Source: Xaviernesmea oryzae
GTDB lineage: Bacteria; Pseudomonadota; Alphaproteobacteria; Rhizobiales; Rhizobiaceae
NCBI RefSeq assembly: GCF_900177415.1
Contig: NZ_FXAF01000001.1
Span: 126,501-190,500 of the forward strand
Length of the DNA stretch: 64,000 bases
Reading direction: 5' to 3'
Shown: piece by piece, positions 30,068 through 40,153 of the stretch
How the letters are laid out: each line of letters starts with the position of its first letter
Numbering within the stretch: position 1 is the stretch's first letter
Notes under the pieces: model-generated
The model's database searches: none
The model's input: only the letters and a program-made list of their open reading frames with translations
Told to the model about the DNA's origin: nothing
Made by a program: the position numbers and the translations under genes

Positions 30068-31057
30068 TTATTCCGTGGTGATCGGCCGGGTCATCAGCCG
30101 TTCCATGGCCGAGCGGATGTCGAGCCTGCCGTCGATGATCGCCGCCACCGCATCGGTGATCGGCAGTTCGACGGACAATTTCTGGCCAAGCTGCGCCGCG
30201 ACGGACGCCGCGAAAGCCCCTTCGACCAGCGGCCCGCCCACCGTATCGGCCGGTTCGCCATGGCCCAATGAAATGCCGAAACGGAGGTTGCGCGACTGAT
30301 GGCTGGTGCCGGTGAGCACGAGGTCCCCTAGGCCGGAAAGCCCGCGCACCGTATCGGCCCTGCCACCCATCGCTTCGACCAGCCGCGACATTTCCGCAAG
30401 CCCGCGCGAGATCAGCGCGGCCCGCGCCGAGTCCCCGAGCCCTGCCCCCTCGACGATGCCGCAGGCGATCGCCAGCACGTTCTTCAATGCGCCGCCGAGC
30501 TGCACGCCGATCCGGTCGGTCGAGGCGTAGAGGCGGAAGGTCCGGCCGGAGAGCGCATTGGCGAGCCGCTCGGCCAGAGCCTGATCCGGAGCGGCGAGCG
30601 CCATCGCGGTCGGCAGCCCCCGCGCGATATCAGCCGCAAAGCCGGGACCGGAAAGAACGGCAACCGGGTGATGCGGCAGGTCCGCCTCCAGCACCTCCGT
30701 CAGCAGCCGGCCGGAGGACTTGTCGATCCCCTTGGCACAGGTGACGACGACCGCGTCCTTAGCCAGGTAAGGACCGTAGTGTCTTGCCGCATCCGCCTGC
30801 GCCTGCGAGGGCATGGCAAAGAGCACGAGGCTCGCCTCGCCGATCGCGTCCGGCTCGGCGGAAAACTCAAGCGCATCCGGCAGGGGCACGCCCGGCAGCG
30901 AGGCGTTGTGCACCCGGTCGTCGCGCAGGTCGCTCATCAGGGAGGGGTCGCGGCCGACCAGTGTCACCGGATGCCGGCCTTCCAGCGCAATGACGGCCGC
31001 AAGCGCCGTGCCGAAAGCACCGGCGCCGATGACCACGATACGTTCCTGACCGCTCAT
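30068..31057 (-). CDS. gpsA: NAD(P)H-dependent glycerol-3-phosphate dehydrogenase
   Basis: Makes sn-glycerol-3-phosphate from dihydroxyacetone phosphate for phospholipid synthesis. The 329-residue product has the Rossmann motif [10 protein letters not shown] at 11-20, [22 protein letters not shown], and the catalytic lysine region [30 protein letters not shown] is the C-terminal substrate motif. Its start overlaps the tsaD stop by 4 nt (ATGA), so the two are translationally coupled. Confidence 0.96.
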   Translation of the reverse strand: MSGQERIVVIGAGAFGTALAAVIALEGRHPVTLVGRDPSLMSDLRDDRVHNASLPGVPLPDALEFSAEPDAIGEASLVLFAMPSQAQADAARHYGPYLAKDAVVVTCAKGIDKSSGRLLTEVLEADLPHHPVAVLSGPGFAADIARGLPTAMALAAPDQALAERLANALSGRTFRLYASTDRIGVQLGGALKNVLAIACGIVEGAGLGDSARAALISRGLAEMSRLVEAMGGRADTVRGLSGLGDLVLTGTSHQSRNLRFGISLGHGEPADTVGGPLVEGAFAASVAAQLGQKLSVELPITDAVAAIIDGRLDIRSAMERLMTRPITTE

Positions 31058-32151
31058 GCCTTGGCACCCCGCTTGCCGGAGCCGAGCAGGGCTTGGGCAT
31101 CCTTATCGAGCGGCCAGCGGGAACGCGGCGCGACTTCGAGCGGATCGGCCGGAAAATCCTCGGCAAGGCGTTCGAGCCCAGCCCAGGCGATCATCGCCGC
31201 GTTGTCCGTGCAGAGCCTGAGCGGCGGCGCGATGAACCGGAAACCATGCTCCAGGCAGAGTTCCTGCAGCGTCCGGCGGATTTCCTGGTTGGCGGCGACG
31301 CCTCCCGCCACGACAAGCGCCGGATCGACGTCGAGATTGGCGAATTCCTGTTTGAACCGCACCAGCCCGCGGCCGATCCGGTCGCGCAAGGTGCGGGAAA
31401 TCGCCTTCTGGAACGAGGCGCAGATATCGGCGACATCCTGATCGGAAAGCGGCGCGATCTCTGTCGCGGCCTGGCGGACTGCCGTCTTCAGACCCGAAAA
31501 GGAAAAGTCGAGCCGCGCCTCCCCGACCAGCGGCCGCGGGAAGGAGAACCGGTCCGGATTGCCGGTCTGCGCCGCCTTCTCGACGGCCGGGCCGCCGGGA
31601 TAAGGCAGGCCGAGCAGCTTCGCCGTCTTGTCGAAGGCTTCGCCCAGCGCGTCGTCGATCGTCGTCCCCCAGCGCTCGTATTCGCCGACGCCGCGCACCA
31701 GCACGAGCTGCGTATGCCCGCCGGAAACGAGCAGCATCAGATAGGGGAAGGAAAGACCGTCCGTCAGCCGCGCCGTCAGCGCATGGCCTTCGAGATGGTT
31801 GATGGCCAGCAGCGGCTTGCCGGCGGCGCGCGCGATCGCCTTCGCCGTCATCAGTCCGACGATCAGACCGCCGATCAGGCCAGGCCCGGACGTCGCCGCC
31901 ACCGCATCGATCTCGTCGAGCGAAACGTCCGCGCGGTGAAGCGCCTCCTCCACCAGCCCGTCCAGCGCCTCCACATGGGCGCGTGCGGCGATCTCCGGCA
32001 CGACGCCGCCATACATGCTATGCTCGTCGAGCTGCGACAGCACCACGTCGGAGAGAATTTCGCCGCGGCCGTCCTCATGGCGCGCGACGACCGCCGCCGC
32101 GGTCTCGTCGCAGCTGGTTTCGATGCCGAGGATGCGAAGAAAGGTCGCCAT
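31054..32151 (-). CDS. tsaD: tRNA N6-adenosine threonylcarbamoyltransferase
   Basis: Transfers the threonylcarbamoyl group to A37 of ANN-decoding tRNAs (t6A). The product is 365 residues from the ATG at 32151 ([17 protein letters not shown]). Metal ligands His 119 and His 123 lie in [16 protein letters not shown]-binding elements are [12 protein letters not shown] and [12 protein letters not shown]. The open frame extends far upstream only because it runs antisense through hemC. It is divergent from hemC with about 80 nt between. Confidence 0.97.
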   Translation of the reverse strand: MATFLRILGIETSCDETAAAVVARHEDGRGEILSDVVLSQLDEHSMYGGVVPEIAARAHVEALDGLVEEALHRADVSLDEIDAVAATSGPGLIGGLIVGLMTAKAIARAAGKPLLAINHLEGHALTARLTDGLSFPYLMLLVSGGHTQLVLVRGVGEYERWGTTIDDALGEAFDKTAKLLGLPYPGGPAVEKAAQTGNPDRFSFPRPLVGEARLDFSFSGLKTAVRQAATEIAPLSDQDVADICASFQKAISRTLRDRIGRGLVRFKQEFANLDVDPALVVAGGVAANQEIRRTLQELCLEHGFRFIAPPLRLCTDNAAMIAWAGLERLAEDFPADPLEVAPRSRWPLDKDAQALLGSGKRGAKA

Positions 32152-32232
32152 GGGACAATGGGTCCGACTTCGTTGATTGCGATGCCGGATAATCCGGTCT
32201 ACGAAGCCTCCGGTAACAATGGAATGACGCGG

Positions 32233-33162
32233 ATGCAAACAAAACCTTTTCGGATCGGCACGCGGGGGAGCCCGCTGGCGCTCGCCCAGGCTTCCGAAAC
32301 GCGCGCCCGGCTGATGGCCGCGCATGGTTTGCCGGAGGAAATGTTCGAAATCGTCGTCCTGTCGACGACCGGCGACCGCATCACCGATCGCTCTTTGAGC
32401 GAACTTGGCGGCAAGGGCCTTTTCACCCAGGAACTCGAGGAGGGACTTCTCTCCGGCGATCTCGACTTCGCCGTGCATTCCTCCAAGGACATGCCGACCA
32501 GGCTTCCCGACGGACTGAAATTGACCGCCTATCTGCCGCGCGAGGATTTTCGCGACGCTTTCATCGGTCGCACCGCGCCGACGCTGACGGCCCTTCCCGA
32601 CGGCGCCACCGTGGGATCGTCCTCTCTCCGCCGCCAGGCGCTGATCCGCCGCATCCGCCCGGATATCAACGTCATCACCTTCCGCGGGCTCGTCGATACC
32701 CGGCTCCGCAAACTGAACGAGGGCCACGTGGACGCCACCCTGCTCGCCTATGCCGGCCTGAAACGCCTCTCCAAGGAAGACGTCGTCACCGAACTTCTCG
32801 ATCCCGCCGACTTCCCACCCGCCCCGGCACAAGGCGCGATCTGCGTCGAAAGCCGCATCGGCGACGCCGGGATCGATACCCTGCTCGACCCGATCAACGA
32901 CCGGCCGACCCATGACGCGGTTTCCTGCGAGCGCGCTTTCCTTGCGGCCCTCGACGGCTCCTGTCGCACGCCGATCGGCGGTTACGCCGTCTGCGAAGGC
33001 GACCGCCTGAAATTCTCGGGTCTGATCCTGACGCCCGACGGGCGGAAGGAACATTCGATCGAGGTGGAGGGGAAGCGCATCGAGGCCGAGACGCTCGGCC
33101 GCCAGGCGGGCGAAGCCGTGCGGGCCGCCGCCGGCCCCGGCTTCTTCGAAAGCTGGAGCTGA
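32233..33162 (+). CDS. hemC: porphobilinogen deaminase (hydroxymethylbilane synthase)
   Basis: Polymerises four porphobilinogens to hydroxymethylbilane in heme synthesis. The 309-residue product starts [20 protein letters not shown]. It has Asp 86 in [11 protein letters not shown], the [10 protein letters not shown] arginines, and the dipyrromethane cofactor cysteine in [12 protein letters not shown] (Cys 244). An ATG three codons upstream at 32224 is an equally good start. It is the first gene of a plus-strand hem run and divergent from tsaD. Confidence 0.96.
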   Translation: MQTKPFRIGTRGSPLALAQASETRARLMAAHGLPEEMFEIVVLSTTGDRITDRSLSELGGKGLFTQELEEGLLSGDLDFAVHSSKDMPTRLPDGLKLTAYLPREDFRDAFIGRTAPTLTALPDGATVGSSSLRRQALIRRIRPDINVITFRGLVDTRLRKLNEGHVDATLLAYAGLKRLSKEDVVTELLDPADFPPAPAQGAICVESRIGDAGIDTLLDPINDRPTHDAVSCERAFLAALDGSCRTPIGGYAVCEGDRLKFSGLILTPDGRKEHSIEVEGKRIEAETLGRQAGEAVRAAAGPGFFESWS

Positions 33163-33166
33163 GCCC

Positions 33167-33877
33167 TTGCGGGTCCTCGTCACCCGCCCGGAAAACTCCG
33201 CCCGCCGGACGGCCGAACGGCTGCGGGGCCTCGGTCACGAGCCGGTTCTGTTGCCGCTCACCAGGGCCGTCCATCATCCGCAAGCCGCGGAACTGGCGCT
33301 GAAACAGCCGCATGCCGCGCTGGCCGTCACCAGCTCCGAGGCGATGCGGGTTCTTGCCTCCCTTGGTGAAAAGCTTGCACAGCATCTTGGCAAGACAATC
33401 TACGCGGTTGGCGATGCGACGGCGAAAGCCGCCAGGGAAAGTGGCTTTCTTCGCGTCCGAACCGGGCCCGGCACGGGCTCAGAGCTTGCCGAACTCATCG
33501 TAGGCGAGGCGCCTGCGCTTGCGGCTCCCCTGCTCTATCTCACCGGAACGCCGCGCTCTGCGGCATTCGAAGACGGGCTGCGGGCCGGGAAAGTGCCTTT
33601 CGAGACGGCGGAAATCTATGAGATGGCGCCGGTTGCCTATGATGGGACCACCGTCCGCCGGATCTTGCTCCGCCCGCCGCCGGATGCGGTGCTTCTCTAT
33701 TCCCGGGAAAGCGCGAGGCTCTTTTCCGATCTTGCCGCACCGCATGCCTCCGCTCTCGCCTCTACGCGGTTCCTTTGCCTCAGCGGCAACGTGGCGGATG
33801 CCGTGCCGCAGGATTTTCATGGAAATATCAAGATCGCCGATCGCCCTGACGAAGACGGGCTTTTCGCCCTTCTTTAG
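33167..33877 (+). CDS. hemD: uroporphyrinogen-III synthase
   Basis: Cyclises hydroxymethylbilane to uroporphyrinogen III. The 236-residue product has the low-conservation HemD pattern: [21 protein letters not shown] at the start, [45 protein letters not shown] and [12 protein letters not shown]. The start is a TTG 4 nt after the hemC stop with GGAG upstream; no ATG fits. Position after hemC supports the call. Confidence 0.9.
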   Translation: MRVLVTRPENSARRTAERLRGLGHEPVLLPLTRAVHHPQAAELALKQPHAALAVTSSEAMRVLASLGEKLAQHLGKTIYAVGDATAKAARESGFLRVRTGPGTGSELAELIVGEAPALAAPLLYLTGTPRSAAFEDGLRAGKVPFETAEIYEMAPVAYDGTTVRRILLRPPPDAVLLYSRESARLFSDLAAPHASALASTRFLCLSGNVADAVPQDFHGNIKIADRPDEDGLFALL

Positions 33878-33967
33878 CCCATGGGCCGCGGCAAAATCCC
33901 GCCCGCCCCTTTTCTTCCAACCACCCACCGACTAGTTTTCCGTGAGCGCATGCAAGAAGAGGTCGAG

Positions 33968-35245
33968 ATGGTATCTGAAAAACCGCCCCGCCGGTCGAAG
34001 GCAGAGAAGGAACCCGTGACGATCGACCTCACGGCCGAGGAATCGGATGCCGTCGCGGAGCCGGTCCGCAGCAACGACACGGACGAGCCGATAACGCCGG
34101 ACGAGCAGGCGGCGGAAGCTTCGGAAACCGTCGAGGAGCCCGCAAAAGCCGAGCCTGCCGAGGAGCCTGTGCAAGAGGCCTCCGCCACTGACGAACCCGT
34201 CCCGGAACCCTCCGCGCCCGAGGAGCCGCCGTTCGACACGGAAACCGCGGCCGAAACTCCGAGGCGGCCCGAACCCGCGACGGTTGCCCCCGAACCGGAG
34301 CCGACGCCGGCGCGACGCCAGCGCATCGGCCCCGCGACCTCCACGCTTGTCGCTTCGGGCATTTTCGGCGGCATCGTCGCATTGCTGCTCGCAGGCAGCA
34401 TGCAATATGCAGGCTATCTTCCCGGCGCCACGCCGGCCCCGGCCCCGGCTTCGGATACATCCGCCCTTTCCTCCGAAATCGCGACGCTGCGGCAGGAATT
34501 GGAGACGTTGAGAAACCGGCCTGCCTCGCCGGATACCGCTCTCGCCGACCGCGTCGCAGCGCTGGAAGCCTCGGCCAAAGCCCCGGATACGTCCAGTGAG
34601 CAGGCGCTTGCCGCCCTGAAAGACGACGTAGCACTCCTCCGCTCGGCCGTCGAATCGACCGCGGGCAACAATGTCCAGCTCGAGGAACGCGTCGGTGCGG
34701 CCGAAGCAAAGCTCAACGACCGCGGGCCGGAACAGCAGGTGGCACGCGCCGTCGCTGCCGCCGCGCTGAAGGCGGCGATCGATCGCGGCGGACCGTTCGA
34801 GACGGAGCTTCAGACCTTCGCAAGCGTCGCCGGCGATGACCCGGCCATCGCCGAGCTGCAGAAATTCGGCGCGGCCGGCGTGCCTTCCGGCGCCGAACTG
34901 CAGCGGGAATTCCCGCGGGTCGCCGATGCGATGCTGGAAGCCGTCACCGTCCGGCCGGATCCCAACCAGGGCATTGCCGGACGGCTTTTGTCGTCCGCCA
35001 TGTCCGTCGTCAAGGTGCGCCGCGTCGGCGATGTCGAGGGCGATACGCCGGAAGCCGTCGTGGCACGCATGGAGGAAGGCCTGAAGAAAGGCGACCTCCA
35101 GACGGCCGCCCGCGAATGGGACGCGTTGCCGGAACCCGCCAAGGCGGTCTCGCGCGATTTCAGGCAGAAGCTCGATGCCCGCATTCAGGTGGAAAATCTC
35201 GTGGGCGGAACGCTGACGCGCGCCGTCGCCGGCACTCAAGGCTGA
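33968..35245 (+). CDS. mitofilin-like inner membrane protein (COG4223)
   Basis: 425-residue protein with the alphaproteobacterial mitofilin (Mic60-like) layout. An acidic Pro/Glu/Ala-rich disordered N-terminus of about 120 residues is followed by one transmembrane helix at about 125-148 and a coiled coil from about 165 to 275 (EIATLRQELETLRNRPA). A C-terminal helical domain has GLKKGDLQTAAREWDALPEPAK, the conserved mitofilin signature region. I chose the ATG at 33968, with GAGG 5 nt upstream. It lies between hemD and hemY, as in other members of the order. Confidence 0.86.
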   Translation: MVSEKPPRRSKAEKEPVTIDLTAEESDAVAEPVRSNDTDEPITPDEQAAEASETVEEPAKAEPAEEPVQEASATDEPVPEPSAPEEPPFDTETAAETPRRPEPATVAPEPEPTPARRQRIGPATSTLVASGIFGGIVALLLAGSMQYAGYLPGATPAPAPASDTSALSSEIATLRQELETLRNRPASPDTALADRVAALEASAKAPDTSSEQALAALKDDVALLRSAVESTAGNNVQLEERVGAAEAKLNDRGPEQQVARAVAAAALKAAIDRGGPFETELQTFASVAGDDPAIAELQKFGAAGVPSGAELQREFPRVADAMLEAVTVRPDPNQGIAGRLLSSAMSVVKVRRVGDVEGDTPEAVVARMEEGLKKGDLQTAAREWDALPEPAKAVSRDFRQKLDARIQVENLVGGTLTRAVAGTQG

Positions 35246-35260
35246 GGACCACGGAACCGG

Positions 35261-36868
35261 ATGATCAGACTTTTCTTTTTCCTTGTCGTCGTTCTGGCTC
35301 TCGGCTGGGGCTTCTCCTGGCTTGCCGATCGCCCCGGCCTCATCTCCATCACCTGGCAGGACCATCTCATCGAGACGAGCATCATGGTCGCCGCCACGAT
35401 CGTGGTCGCCCTGGTGGCGGTGGCGATGATCCTCTGGTGGATCGCAGGCGTGATCTGGACCTCGCCCTATTCGGTCCGCCGCTACTTCCGTGCCCGCAAG
35501 CGCGACCGCGGCTATCAGGCGCTTTCGACCGGCCTCATCGCCGCCGGCGCCGGCAATTCGCTGCTCGCCCGCAAGATGAGCCTGCGCACCCGCGGTCTCT
35601 TGAGCGCCGACCAGGAGCCGTTGATCCACCTGCTCGAAGCCCAGACGGCGCTCATCGAAGGCAGGCACGATGAAGCGCGCCAGAAATTCGAGCAGATGAT
35701 CGAGGATCCGGAAACGCGCGAACTCGGCCTGCGCGGCCTCTACATGGAGGCGCGCCGGCTTGGAGCCAACGAGGCGGCCCGGCAATATGCGGAAAAGGCC
35801 GTCGAGCATGCCCCCTACCTGCCCTGGGCCGCCCAGGCGACGCTCGAATCCCGCAGCCAGGCCGGCCGCTGGGACGATGCGATCCGCCTGCTCGACCAGC
35901 AGCGCATGGCCAACGTCCTCGACAAGGCCAAGGCGGACCGCTTGAAGGCCGTGCTTCTGACCGCCAAGGCCGGCGACCGGCTGGAAGGCGATCCGAAGGG
36001 CGCCCGCGACGATGCCATGGCGGCGCTGAAGCTTGCCAAGGATCTGGTGCCCGCCGCCGTCATCGCTGCCAAGGCCTGGCTGCGCGAGGACAATGTCCGC
36101 AAGGCGGCCTCGACCTTGGAGGGCGTCTGGAAGCTCGGACCGCATCCGGAGATCGCCCGCACCTATGTCCGTGCCCGCAGCGGCGACAGCACGATCGATC
36201 GTTTGAAGCGCGCCGAGAAACTCGAAGCGCTACGCCCGAACAATGTCGAATCGCTGCTGGCCGTCGCGCAGGCCGCGCTCGATGCGCAGGAATTCAGGAA
36301 GGCGCGCGCCAAGGCGGAAGCCGCTGCCCGCATCGAACCGCGCGAGAGCGCCTATCTTCTGCTGGCCGACATCGAGGAGGGAGAAACCGGGGACCAGGGC
36401 CGCGTCCGCCACTGGATGGCGCAGGCGCTGCGCGCCCCGCGCGACCCGGCCTGGGTTGCAGACGGGTTCGTTTCGGAAAAGTGGCTGTCGCTTTCGCCGG
36501 TCACCGGAAGGCTCGATGCCTTCGAATGGAAGGCCCCCTTCGGCCAGCTGGAAGGTCCGGTCGAGGAAGGTTCGCTCGCCGCCGAGGAGGCGATCGCCAG
36601 CCTGCCGCCGGTCGACGAAGCAAAGACGGATGAACCGCCGCGGCCGATCATCGTCGAGGCCGTCCCCTCGCCTGAAGCGGCAAAGCCCGCAAAGAAGGAC
36701 TTAGCTGTTGCAGCAAAAACACCAGCACCCGCGAATGTGAAGTCAGGGACGGAAAAAACGACGGAAAGTGAGGAGGAGCCGGTTCCATTTTTCGGCCGTC
36801 CGCCGGATGATCCGGGTGTGAAAGATCCCGATGCCGCGCAGTCTCCGACGAGGCTCCGGCTCTTCTGA
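35261..36868 (+). CDS. heme biosynthesis HemY N-terminal family protein (membrane TPR protein)
   Basis: 535-residue inner membrane protein of the HemY_N family. Two transmembrane helices (about 1-25 and 38-62) precede TPR-like repeats, for example RELGLRGLYMEARRLGANEAAR and LRPNNVESLLAVAQAALDA. A disordered Pro/Lys/Glu tail ends in TRLRLF. The family was named from the hem operon and is not protoporphyrinogen oxidase; its biochemical role is not settled. It follows the mitofilin gene by 15 nt. Confidence 0.9.
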   Translation: MIRLFFFLVVVLALGWGFSWLADRPGLISITWQDHLIETSIMVAATIVVALVAVAMILWWIAGVIWTSPYSVRRYFRARKRDRGYQALSTGLIAAGAGNSLLARKMSLRTRGLLSADQEPLIHLLEAQTALIEGRHDEARQKFEQMIEDPETRELGLRGLYMEARRLGANEAARQYAEKAVEHAPYLPWAAQATLESRSQAGRWDDAIRLLDQQRMANVLDKAKADRLKAVLLTAKAGDRLEGDPKGARDDAMAALKLAKDLVPAAVIAAKAWLREDNVRKAASTLEGVWKLGPHPEIARTYVRARSGDSTIDRLKRAEKLEALRPNNVESLLAVAQAALDAQEFRKARAKAEAAARIEPRESAYLLLADIEEGETGDQGRVRHWMAQALRAPRDPAWVADGFVSEKWLSLSPVTGRLDAFEWKAPFGQLEGPVEEGSLAAEEAIASLPPVDEAKTDEPPRPIIVEAVPSPEAAKPAKKDLAVAAKTPAPANVKSGTEKTTESEEEPVPFFGRPPDDPGVKDPDAAQSPTRLRLF

Positions 36869-36890
36869 GACGGAGAAGGCCTCGCTCAAC

Positions 36891-37370
36891 ATGCTCGACC
36901 GCATTCAGGCCTTCCTCCATACGCTTGCGTCATCGCATCATTCGAAGGAGTTCGCGCCGGACGATCCGCGCGTCGCCTTCGTGGCGCTCTGTTTCCAGGT
37001 CATGGAGGCTGACGGCAACGTCTCCGAAGAAGAGCAGCGAAAATTCCGCGATCTGCTGCGGGAGCGCTACGATCTCGGCGAGGACCGCCTGAAGGCTCTG
37101 ATCGAGGTCGGCCACCAGGCCGGCAGCGAGGCGGTTGACTATTACCGTTTTACTTCCGATCTTAGAAAGCATCTCGTCAACGAAGAGGATCGAATCGAAC
37201 TTCTCGGCATCCTCTGGGACATCGTCTATGCGGACGGCCAGCGGAACGAGATCGAAGATCACGTGATCTGGAGGATCGCCGATCTTCTGGGCGTCTCGGC
37301 GCGCGACAGGGTTCTGCAGCGCCAGCAGGCGGCGGCGCGTGCAACGGGAGGAGATCAGGGAGGAGACTGA
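36891..37370 (+). CDS. TerB family tellurite-resistance-like protein
   Basis: 159-residue helical TerB-like protein. Two acidic metal-binding-type segments, MEADGNVSEEEQRKFRDLL and IVYADGQRNEIEDHVIWRIA, are the repeat hallmarks of the TerB/DjlA N-terminal fold. It has no DnaJ domain. The start at 36891 (MLDRIQAFLHTL) has GGAGAAGG about 11 nt upstream, a rather long spacing, but no better codon is present. It follows hemY by 22 nt. Confidence 0.85.
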   Translation: MLDRIQAFLHTLASSHHSKEFAPDDPRVAFVALCFQVMEADGNVSEEEQRKFRDLLRERYDLGEDRLKALIEVGHQAGSEAVDYYRFTSDLRKHLVNEEDRIELLGILWDIVYADGQRNEIEDHVIWRIADLLGVSARDRVLQRQQAAARATGGDQGGD

Positions 37371-37379
37371 GGATTTAGA

Positions 37380-38150
37380 ATGCTGATGCTTCCTTCCCGA
37401 CGTACCAAGAAGCTTCCCGTGCTGATCGTGCTGCACCAGGAGCGCTCCTCGCCCGGCCGCGTCGGCCAGATGCTCATCGACAAGGGTTTCCCCCTCGATA
37501 TCCGCCGTCCCGTCCTGGGCGATCCGCTCCCGGAAACCATGGCGGGCCACTCCGGCGCCGTCATCTTCGGCGGACCGATGAGCGCCAACGATCCGGATCC
37601 CTTCGTGAAGGCGGAGATCGACTGGATCGGCATTCCGCTCAAGGAGAACAAGCCCTTTCTCGGCATCTGCCTCGGCGCGCAGATGATGGTGCGGCATCTC
37701 GGCGGCACCGTTGCGCCGGACAAGGACGGCCTCACCGAGATCGGCTGGTATCCCCTGCGCCCGACGGAGCATGGCCGGCTGCTGATGCACTGGCCGAAGA
37801 TGGTCTACCATTTTCACAAGGAAGGTTTCGACGCGCCTCGCGGGGTCCAGCTTCTGGCCGAAGGCGATGCCTATCCGAACCAGGCGATCCGCTGCGGCGA
37901 CAATGCCTGGGGCCTGCAGTTCCATGCGGAGCTGACGCGCGCCATGATGCAGCGCTGGGTCGTGCACGGCGAACACCGCTTCATCATGCCGAACGCCCAG
38001 AAAGGCCGCGAGCATCTCGAAGGCCGGATGATCTTCGATGCGCCGTTGAAGGACTGGCTCTGGAATTTCCTCGACATCGTCTTCGAACGCCCGGAAACCG
38101 TGCTGGCAAAGACCGAAACGCGGCGCCAACAGGCTCTTCAGGCCGGCTGA
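37380..38150 (+). CDS. class I glutamine amidotransferase-like protein
   Basis: 256-residue GATase1 protein with the nucleophile elbow GICLGAQ (Cys 97) and the His-Glu pair in QFHAE (His 182, Glu 184), so the triad is complete. It has no synthetase domain, like the GMP-synthase-like orphan amidotransferases and the PuuD/YfeJ group. The acceptor substrate is unknown. It starts 9 nt after the TerB gene and is likely the last gene of the hemC transcript; it converges on an MFS gene 9 nt away. Confidence 0.87.
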   Translation: MLMLPSRRTKKLPVLIVLHQERSSPGRVGQMLIDKGFPLDIRRPVLGDPLPETMAGHSGAVIFGGPMSANDPDPFVKAEIDWIGIPLKENKPFLGICLGAQMMVRHLGGTVAPDKDGLTEIGWYPLRPTEHGRLLMHWPKMVYHFHKEGFDAPRGVQLLAEGDAYPNQAIRCGDNAWGLQFHAELTRAMMQRWVVHGEHRFIMPNAQKGREHLEGRMIFDAPLKDWLWNFLDIVFERPETVLAKTETRRQQALQAG

Positions 38151-38159
38151 CCGCCGGCG

Positions 38160-39395
38160 TCAGCGGTCGGGCGCATCGAGGCTGTCGATCCGGCGCAGCT
38201 TCGGGAACCCGAGCGACCAGATGACCGCCACCGCCAGCGTGCCGACCCCGCCGATGACGACCGCCGGCACGGCGCCGAAGATCGAGGCCATGGTGCCGGC
38301 GCGGAATTCGCCGAGCTCGTTCGACGCGCCGACGAAGACCATGTTGACCGCATTGACGCGGCCGCGCACTTCGTCCGGCGTCCAGAGCGCGATCAGCGTC
38401 TCGCGCACATAGACCGAGATCATGTCGGAAGCGCCCATCAGCATCAGCGCCGAAATGGAAAGCCACGGGGTGGCCGACAGGCCGAAGATCAGCGTGCCGG
38501 CCCCGAAGAGCGCCACGCCGATGAACATCGCCAATCCCGCATGATGACGGATCGGGTGGAAGGCAAGATAGATCGCCACCGCGATCGCGCCGACACCGGG
38601 AGCCGCACGCAGCATGCCGAGACCCCATGGTCCGAGATCCAGGATATCGCGCGCGAAGATCGGCATCAGCGCGACGGCGCCGCCGAGCAGCACCGCGAAC
38701 AGATCGAGCGAGATCGCGCCGAGCACGACCTTCTCGCCGGAGATGAAGCGGAAACCGGCCAGGATTTCTCCCCAGCTCACCTTGTTGGCCGCATTCCTCT
38801 GCACCGGTTTCGGGATCATGAAGACCAGAAGGCCGGCCAGCACCAGGAAGACGAACGCGACCATGTAAGCGGCGACGGCGCTGACCCCATAAAGCAGGCC
38901 GCCGACCACCGGACCGAGGATCGCCGCCGTCTGCCAGGACGACGAATTCCAGGCGATCGCATTCGGCAGGTCCTGTTCCGGCACGAGGTTCGGCCCGAGC
39001 GACTGCACGGCCGGCCCCATGAAGGCACGCTCGATGCCGAAGACGATGAGGATCGCGAAGACCAGCCACGGCGTGAAGGAATGCGTGACGGTAAGCAACA
39101 AAAGCGCAGCGGCACAGAGCGCGCCGACCACCATGCAGATCGCCATGATGGCACGGCGGTTATAGCGGTCGGCGACCGATCCGGTGACGAGGATCAGGAG
39201 CAGCGACGGCAGGAACTGGAAAAGCCCGATCAGGCCGAGATAGAGCGGGTTGCGCGTCTCGTCGTACATCTGCCAGCCGACTGAGACGCTGATGATCTGG
39301 ATCGAAAAGGCGGAAAGGAAACGGGCGAAGAAGAAACGCGTATAGGATGTATGCCGGAAGGCGGCGAAACGATCGCCCGAGGCAGGAATGGACAT
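38160..39395 (-). CDS. MFS transporter (EntS/MFS_3-like exporter)
   Basis: 411-residue major facilitator with about 12 transmembrane segments. It starts RFAAFRHTSYTRFFFARFLS, has the MFS loop motif VADRYNRRAIM after helix 2, and DEVRGRVNAVNMVFVGASNELGEFRAG in the second half, typical of the enterobactin-exporter-like MFS_3 group. The substrate is unknown. It is divergent from yggT, with 153 nt between. Confidence 0.88.
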   Translation of the reverse strand: MSIPASGDRFAAFRHTSYTRFFFARFLSAFSIQIISVSVGWQMYDETRNPLYLGLIGLFQFLPSLLLILVTGSVADRYNRRAIMAICMVVGALCAAALLLLTVTHSFTPWLVFAILIVFGIERAFMGPAVQSLGPNLVPEQDLPNAIAWNSSSWQTAAILGPVVGGLLYGVSAVAAYMVAFVFLVLAGLLVFMIPKPVQRNAANKVSWGEILAGFRFISGEKVVLGAISLDLFAVLLGGAVALMPIFARDILDLGPWGLGMLRAAPGVGAIAVAIYLAFHPIRHHAGLAMFIGVALFGAGTLIFGLSATPWLSISALMLMGASDMISVYVRETLIALWTPDEVRGRVNAVNMVFVGASNELGEFRAGTMASIFGAVPAVVIGGVGTLAVAVIWSLGFPKLRRIDSLDAPDR

Positions 39396-39548
39396 GGGAC
39401 AGCAACTTTCAGCGAAGCCGGAAGCCGGCCCGGAAGCGGCATCGCGCCCGCCGCACGTTAAACATGATTCGGACGAGGCCGGTGGGCGGCACTTGCCCGT
39501 TAGTTCGCCAATGTCTACATGTCTGTCAACAAAGAAATGGAGACGTGA

Positions 39549-39839
39549 ATGCTCGCCCTGTTTCAGACCATCGATTTGGCCTTGAACCTTTACACCTGGG
39601 TGCTGATCGCCAGCGCCATCTTTTCGTGGCTCTATGCCTTCAACGTCATCAATTCGCGCAACCAGTTCGTGGACGCGATCGGGCGCTTCCTCTACAACGT
39701 GACCGAGCCGGCGCTTCGCCCCATCCGCCGCTTCATGCCGGACCTCGGCGGCATCGACATCTCGCCGGTGATCCTCCTCCTGATCATCTTCTTCGTCCGT
39801 TCGCTGATGTGGACGTCGATCTACCCGCTGTTCGCTTGA
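39549..39839 (+). CDS. YggT family membrane protein
   Basis: 96-residue YggT protein with two hydrophobic regions ([20 protein letters not shown] and [14 protein letters not shown]) around the family signature [20 protein letters not shown]. The role is unknown; relatives are linked to cell division and osmotic response. It overlaps the DUF167 start by 4 nt, a pairing common in proteobacteria. Confidence 0.92.
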   Translation: MLALFQTIDLALNLYTWVLIASAIFSWLYAFNVINSRNQFVDAIGRFLYNVTEPALRPIRRFMPDLGGIDISPVILLLIIFFVRSLMWTSIYPLFA

Positions 39840-40150
39840 GCGCCCCGCATAGCAGGCACTCCGATCATGTGCGGCTCGCGGTCCGGCTGACGCCGAACGC
39901 GGGCCGCAATAGCGTCGACGGCATGGAGACTGCGGCCGACGGCGAGACCTTCCTGAAGGCGCGGGTCACGGCGGTTCCGGAGGACGGCAAGGCCAACAAG
40001 GCGCTGATCCTGCTGCTCGCCGGAACGCTTCGTCTTCCCAAGTCCTCCATCTCGATCGTTTCCGGCGAAACGGCGCGCAAAAAAATCCTCCGGATCGATG
40101 GCGACCCGGAGGATCTGGAAGCAAAATTGACGGCCCTCTCGAAGGACTGA
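39836..40150 (+). CDS. DUF167 (YggU) family protein
   Basis: 104-residue DUF167 protein. It has the family pattern [34 protein letters not shown] and [13 protein letters not shown]. No ATG fits; the TTG at 39836 overlaps the yggT stop as TTGA, like an ATGA coupling. A GTG at 39869 is an alternative that would lose the first ten residues or so. It converges on ppa with a 3-nt gap. Confidence 0.88.
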   Translation: MSAPHSRHSDHVRLAVRLTPNAGRNSVDGMETAADGETFLKARVTAVPEDGKANKALILLLAGTLRLPKSSISIVSGETARKKILRIDGDPEDLEAKLTALSKD

Positions 40151-40153
40151 AGC

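Noticed and set aside
32152..33183. Upstream extension of tsaD to over 700 codons
   Set aside because: The extra part runs antisense through hemC. TsaD family members start at [16 protein letters not shown], at 32151.
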